Positions 61,130-64,000 of a stretch of 64,000 nt of DNA are shown in pieces (within the stretch, counting starts at the first letter, position 1; every line of letters begins with the position of its first letter). Below the pieces are notes generated by a model that was not told where the DNA came from, did not search any database, and saw only the letters and a list, made by a program, of their open reading frames with translations. Source of the stretch: Rubritalea squalenifaciens DSM 18772 (GTDB lineage Bacteria > Verrucomicrobiota > Verrucomicrobiia > Verrucomicrobiales > Akkermansiaceae); assembly GCF_900141815.1 (NCBI RefSeq), contig NZ_FQYR01000002.1, positions 597,091 to 661,090 of the forward strand, in the 5' to 3' direction. The translations under genes and the position numbers were made by a program.

Positions 61130-61188
61130 CGATTTGAGATCGTATGATCTTGCCGAATTGATGTCGTAGGATTTCTGTTAGTTTCTCA
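61130..61188. repeat. Repeat pair, copy B, downstream of candidate immunity gene
   Basis: CGATTTGAG-type 40-bp segment (61130-61169) followed by ATTTCTGTTAGTTT-type segment (61171-61188). Same two parts as at 56840-56921 in the opposite order. It starts 12 bases after the 45-residue gene's stop. Confidence 0.75.
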
Positions 61189-61222
61189 GCCTCAAGCGAG
61201 GCTGGGGACAACCAATCACAAG

Positions 61223-61249
61223 AGCGTACCTGAGAGGGTGCGCTTTTTT
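61223..61249 (+). terminator. Rho-independent terminator
   Basis: AGCGTACC (61223-61230) with GGTGCGCT (61237-61244), one G-U pair, then TTTTTT. It ends the RHS-fragment/small-membrane-protein transcript. A further small hairpin (AGCCTC/GAGGCT) lies just upstream. Confidence 0.78.
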
Positions 61250-61422
61250 CGTAGGGTGTCCTAGAGGGAAGTTGACACAACTATCCCCAGAAGCAACCAC
61301 GGTCATCCTCTTCAACGACAGCCAGCCATTCGTCCATATGCTTCACCTCTGGGTAAGCGCTAAATCATCGACCCTCGGTTTGCGCTTCGCCGTTGTAACG
61401 TCGATTTCATAGACGTCATAGC
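61250..61422. other. Spacer before IS66-like fragment
   Basis: No gene supported. A minus-strand frame (MDEWLAVVEEDDRG type, about 61270-61340) resembles an eroded short protein but is too short to assign. Confidence 0.3.
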
Positions 61423-61440
61423 ATGACAACTATGACGTCT
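61411..61440. promoter_or_regulatory. Hairpin over the IS66-like start codon
   Basis: AGACGTCATAG (61411-61421) and CTATGACGTCT (61430-61440), 11-bp perfect stem, 8-base loop. The ATG at 61423 lies in the loop and a second ATG at 61432 in the stem. Such structures can block translation from read-through transcripts. Confidence 0.5.
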
Positions 61441-61809
61441 ACGAATTCGCCGGGAAATCCCCTCATTAAGACCGACTGCATCGGCCGGGTTCGTCTGGAC
61501 AAGAAACATCGGGAGGCCCTGCTGGATACCTTCGAAAAGAGCCCTCTGTCAGGAACGAAGTTTGCCGCCCTTCACGGCGTCAAATACCAGACCTTCGCAA
61601 CCTGGGTCCAAAACCGCAAACGCGAGCGTGATGAATCTAGGAGACGAACCCTAGCTTGTGACTATGGCGTAGGCGTGCGAACTAATCTACTTCTGACTAC
61701 ATACCCAAGCAGCTCAATAATGAATCTTCAGACTAAGTTCTTTTGGATATCTTTGATTGTGAGAAACATTTGTCCCTCGTGGAACTCAATAAATCCGTAT
61801 TTGGAATAA
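61423..61809 (+). pseudogene. IS66-family accessory protein (TnpA-like), 3'-truncated remnant
   Basis: Residues about 15-68 (RVRLDKKHREALLDTFEKSPLSGTKFAALHGVKYQTFATWVQNRKR) fit the IS66 helix-turn-helix accessory protein. From about residue 72 the frame is unrelated and reads into a GNAT remnant on the other strand, so the element has lost the rest (no TnpB or TnpC follows). Start ATG 61423 or 61432. Confidence 0.7.
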
Positions 61810-61889
61810 AAGGCACGTGCTTGGTCGTGTAATGAATCAACAGCAACGACCGCTTCCGTTATGCAGCCCAGTCTGCACTCAAGAAATTT
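61728..61889 (-). pseudogene. GNAT acetyltransferase C-terminal remnant
   Basis: The minus strand reads KFLECRLGCITEAVVAVDS, DQARAFYSKYGF and MFLTIKDIQK up to a TGA, the end of a TacT-like GNAT fold (the AFYSKYGF block is the usual C-terminal marker). An in-frame stop directly upstream and no N-terminal part show that it is a fragment. Type II toxin-type GNAT enzymes are common in accessory regions; the cognate antitoxin is not present. Confidence 0.65.
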
Positions 61890-61933
61890 CAAAACTAATT
61901 AATCTACCAATCTCACAACCTACTTTTAATTCT

Positions 61934-64000
61934 ATGAATCTACCATCTGTTCCACGATATTGTGTAACTAGCCCTCTGGCAGCGCTTGCCTTGGGAATTT
62001 CCCTGTTTTCAGTCAGTAGTCATCAGCTGGGGGCTACTCAAGTCAACCCTCCCTACACTGACCCATCCGGGCCCAAGTGTGGTCCTTGCTGTGAAGGCGG
62101 GGAGAATGTACCGACTACTCTTTCTGGCTCCGGTACTAACAGCCTCCACTGGAACGTGGGTATCGGTGTCTCTAGGCAGGATAAGGACGTGGACATCCAA
62201 GTGCTTTCCAGACAGCCCGCCGTCGAGGGACACTCCGGGGGCACAAAGCGTACTTTCGAGCAGACCTTTAACAGCCTTTTTAACGATGATGCCATCGGAC
62301 GTATTTCCCATAAGTTGGAATTGGATGCGGCCGACTTGTCAGGCGATGTCTTCGACCCTGCCGTGCTGAAGATAGCCAGTTCAGGCCATGATGAGCGGAT
62401 CGAGCTGAACGGCTTTATCAATCAGGTTCTTACAGACAATGCTTTCACTCATGTCGACAAGAATACTGATGGCTTCAGGGTCAGAATTTGGAACCGCATG
62501 GACATCAGCTTGGTCAAGCCATCGGGTGAGACCCTCTACACGGTACCTACTGAAGACCCTCTACAGGACATCACTTTCACCAAGCTGGCCGACTATCAGC
62601 TGCAGATCGTCACCAAGGAGGACTTTGGTGCTAGTGGAGTGAGCACCAAGACCCAGAAATTCGTGCAAGACACTGTCAATGACACGATGACTACCTACAC
62701 TTATGAGGGTGAGGGAACGGGAGGGACACTAGTAGCCCGTGAGGAACTCACGTTCTCCAACAGGGGGGCACGCAAGTGGGACTATACCATCGAGAGAAAG
62801 CAGTACCGCGCTGACCTCAATGCAGATGGTACCTACGGAGCCGGTACTCTAGACCTGATAAATCATACCAGCGAAGTCTATCAGGATTTCTCGGAGAGCA
62901 CCAATACGGCGGGAGGAGATCCGGGAGCCAAGAGACTGGTTTCAGTCGTGGTGGACCCTGGTACAGGAGGTGCTGCGCTGACGACCACCTATGAATATTA
63001 TCCTTCGACAGGAAATATCTTTACCGACGGTCGCCTCAAATCGGTGACCCGTCCAGACGGTTCATGGGAGTACTTCGAGTACACGGATACGGCAGGATCT
63101 TCCGTATCCTCCACCAAGAAATATTCTTCATGGAAGGACGTTACCATGGCTAACCGCACCCAGGCCAAGCTCGAAGAAACCATCTACGAGGCAGCCGGAA
63201 TGACCAAGACAACGACGGTCAACGGGGTGCAGATAGCAAAAAGTCAGACGGTGAAGTCATACGACACCAACAATGATATTCTGATTACCGAGAAAAAGTG
63301 GACCGGAAGCGAATGGGCTGAGATCACCACCGCCTATCATCCGGACGGGGCAGGTAGTCTGAAGGCTGGCCGCATGAAGTGGCGTAAAAATGCCGACGGG
63401 ACTTTTACCACCTGGAGCTATGTCCTGTCCAGTGGCGAGCTAACTGTCACCGAGGACAATGGAGCCGGGGGTACGGCTGCGGTGACCAGTGGCACCCGCA
63501 CGATTACCACCTACAACTCAGCTTACTTCGAGACAGGTATTGAGGTGCGTGACATCGCGACCAATCTGCTCATCAGTGCCAAGACAGCGGATACTGGTTA
63601 TGGTATGGATGCTTTGGGCCGTCCGATGAAGTGGTTCTTCAACGGGAATACCAGTGACTACGAGATTGAACAGCACGGCTGCTGCGGGCTTGAATTCAAG
63701 CGTGAGCGCTCAGGCGCCACCACGACTTACTCAAAGGATATCCTCAAGCGTACCTATCGTGTCACCAGCAAGCGCTCCTCGACCGGAGCCTCCATCTACA
63801 CGACCACAGCCTATGACGGACTGACCACCACGGTGAACCGCAATGACGGCACGACCACCCTGCTGGTGTCGGAAAGCACGAAGACACTCAGTGGCTTGAG
63901 CACGATCTACAAATATCCAGATGCCGACGGCGATAGTCAGCAAGAGACTGGTAGCCGGGTAACTGTTCACAATACTGGCAGCGGTTCTACGACGACAAAT
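61934..64000 (+). CDS. Secreted YD-repeat (RHS-like) protein, 3' end outside window
   Basis: An ATG at 61934 opens a frame with no stop for 689 codons to the window end. Residues about 15-35 form a signal peptide (PLAALALGISLFSVSSHQLGAT). After a CGPCC motif (about 50) comes a beta-rich body and, from about 340, YD-type repeats (YEYYPSTGNIFTDGRLKSVTRPDGSWEYFEY). A second CC pair lies in EQHGCCGLEF (about 580). The exported giant is the most likely full-length RHS protein of the locus; its own tip lies beyond the window. Start has no clear Shine-Dalgarno. Confidence 0.85.
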   Translation, partial: MNLPSVPRYCVTSPLAALALGISLFSVSSHQLGATQVNPPYTDPSGPKCGPCCEGGENVPTTLSGSGTNSLHWNVGIGVSRQDKDVDIQVLSRQPAVEGHSGGTKRTFEQTFNSLFNDDAIGRISHKLELDAADLSGDVFDPAVLKIASSGHDERIELNGFINQVLTDNAFTHVDKNTDGFRVRIWNRMDISLVKPSGETLYTVPTEDPLQDITFTKLADYQLQIVTKEDFGASGVSTKTQKFVQDTVNDTMTTYTYEGEGTGGTLVAREELTFSNRGARKWDYTIERKQYRADLNADGTYGAGTLDLINHTSEVYQDFSESTNTAGGDPGAKRLVSVVVDPGTGGAALTTTYEYYPSTGNIFTDGRLKSVTRPDGSWEYFEYTDTAGSSVSSTKKYSSWKDVTMANRTQAKLEETIYEAAGMTKTTTVNGVQIAKSQTVKSYDTNNDILITEKKWTGSEWAEITTAYHPDGAGSLKAGRMKWRKNADGTFTTWSYVLSSGELTVTEDNGAGGTAAVTSGTRTITTYNSAYFETGIEVRDIATNLLISAKTADTGYGMDALGRPMKWFFNGNTSDYEIEQHGCCGLEFKRERSGATTTYSKDILKRTYRVTSKRSSTGASIYTTTAYDGLTTTVNRNDGTTTLLVSESTKTLSGLSTIYKYPDADGDSQQETGSRVTVHNTGSGSTTTN

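Overview
This 64 kb window looks like chromosome of a marine or free-living member of the Verrucomicrobiota, probably near Rubritaleaceae/Verrucomicrobiaceae. This placement is inferred from gene content: a PEP-CTERM protein, an ECF sigma factor paired with a FecR/LamG anti-sigma protein, DUF1080 (3-keto-disaccharide hydrolase-like) proteins, a ThuA-like protein, SGNH esterase, several Ser/Thr kinases and YD-repeat (RHS) proteins. No rRNA or tRNA gene was seen, so the placement rests on protein families alone.

Layout. 0-1.7 kb: the 5' two thirds of a uvrA gene on the minus strand. 1.8-4.1 kb: an AT-rich DUF2971 gene, an unknown gene and a yefM-yoeB toxin-antitoxin pair with its operator. 4.2-10.5 kb: secreted and hydrolytic proteins (esterase, DUF1080, cell-wall amidase, metzincin-like protease with an NPCBM domain) and a truncated haemoglobin. 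10.6-15.4 kb: two paralogous membrane Ser/Thr kinases, one with two C-type-lectin-like domains outside the membrane. 15.5-22.2 kb: RelE-like protein, TPR membrane protein, ComEC-like protein, LolC/E-like permease, GYF-RDD protein and a DEDD-type exonuclease. 22.3-30.8 kb: yqiJ-like OB-fold membrane protein, a YqiK flotillin and a 1710-residue AAA+ ATPase with a DUF3686-type N-terminus. These three look like one functional system. A GxxExxY gene bracketed by inverted, 9-bp-periodic repeats sits between the flotillin and the ATPase. 30.8-43.9 kb: surface hydrolases (SGNH esterase, phosphodiesterase with LamG domains, ThuA), DUF1877 plus Nudix pair, RluE, the PEP-CTERM/FecR/ECF group, an OlsB-type acyltransferase and a Cys phosphatase. 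44-54.5 kb: malate:quinone oxidoreductase, a thioredoxin-fold protein without catalytic cysteines, VOC protein, a five-gene minus-strand run (OmpA lipoprotein, M23 peptidase, AAA ATPase, LamG-like lipoprotein, SMUG1-type glycosylase), TrmL and a sodium:solute symporter.

54.7-64 kb is the accessory part. It is AT-rich and patchy and holds small secreted or immunity-like proteins (one DMP19/DUF4375-like), two REP-associated tyrosine transposases (RAYT) in tandem (the first truncated) with REP-like repeats, and an orphan RHS C-terminal fragment with a cysteine-rich tip. The fragment's stop codon overlaps the start of a 45-residue two-helix membrane protein. IS66-like and GNAT remnants follow, then the start of a new secreted YD-repeat protein that runs off the window. 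A 40-bp repeat follows both the DMP19-like gene and the 45-residue gene. The most interesting candidates are this tip/immunity pair, the GxxExxY repeat-bounded unit, and the flotillin/giant ATPase operon.
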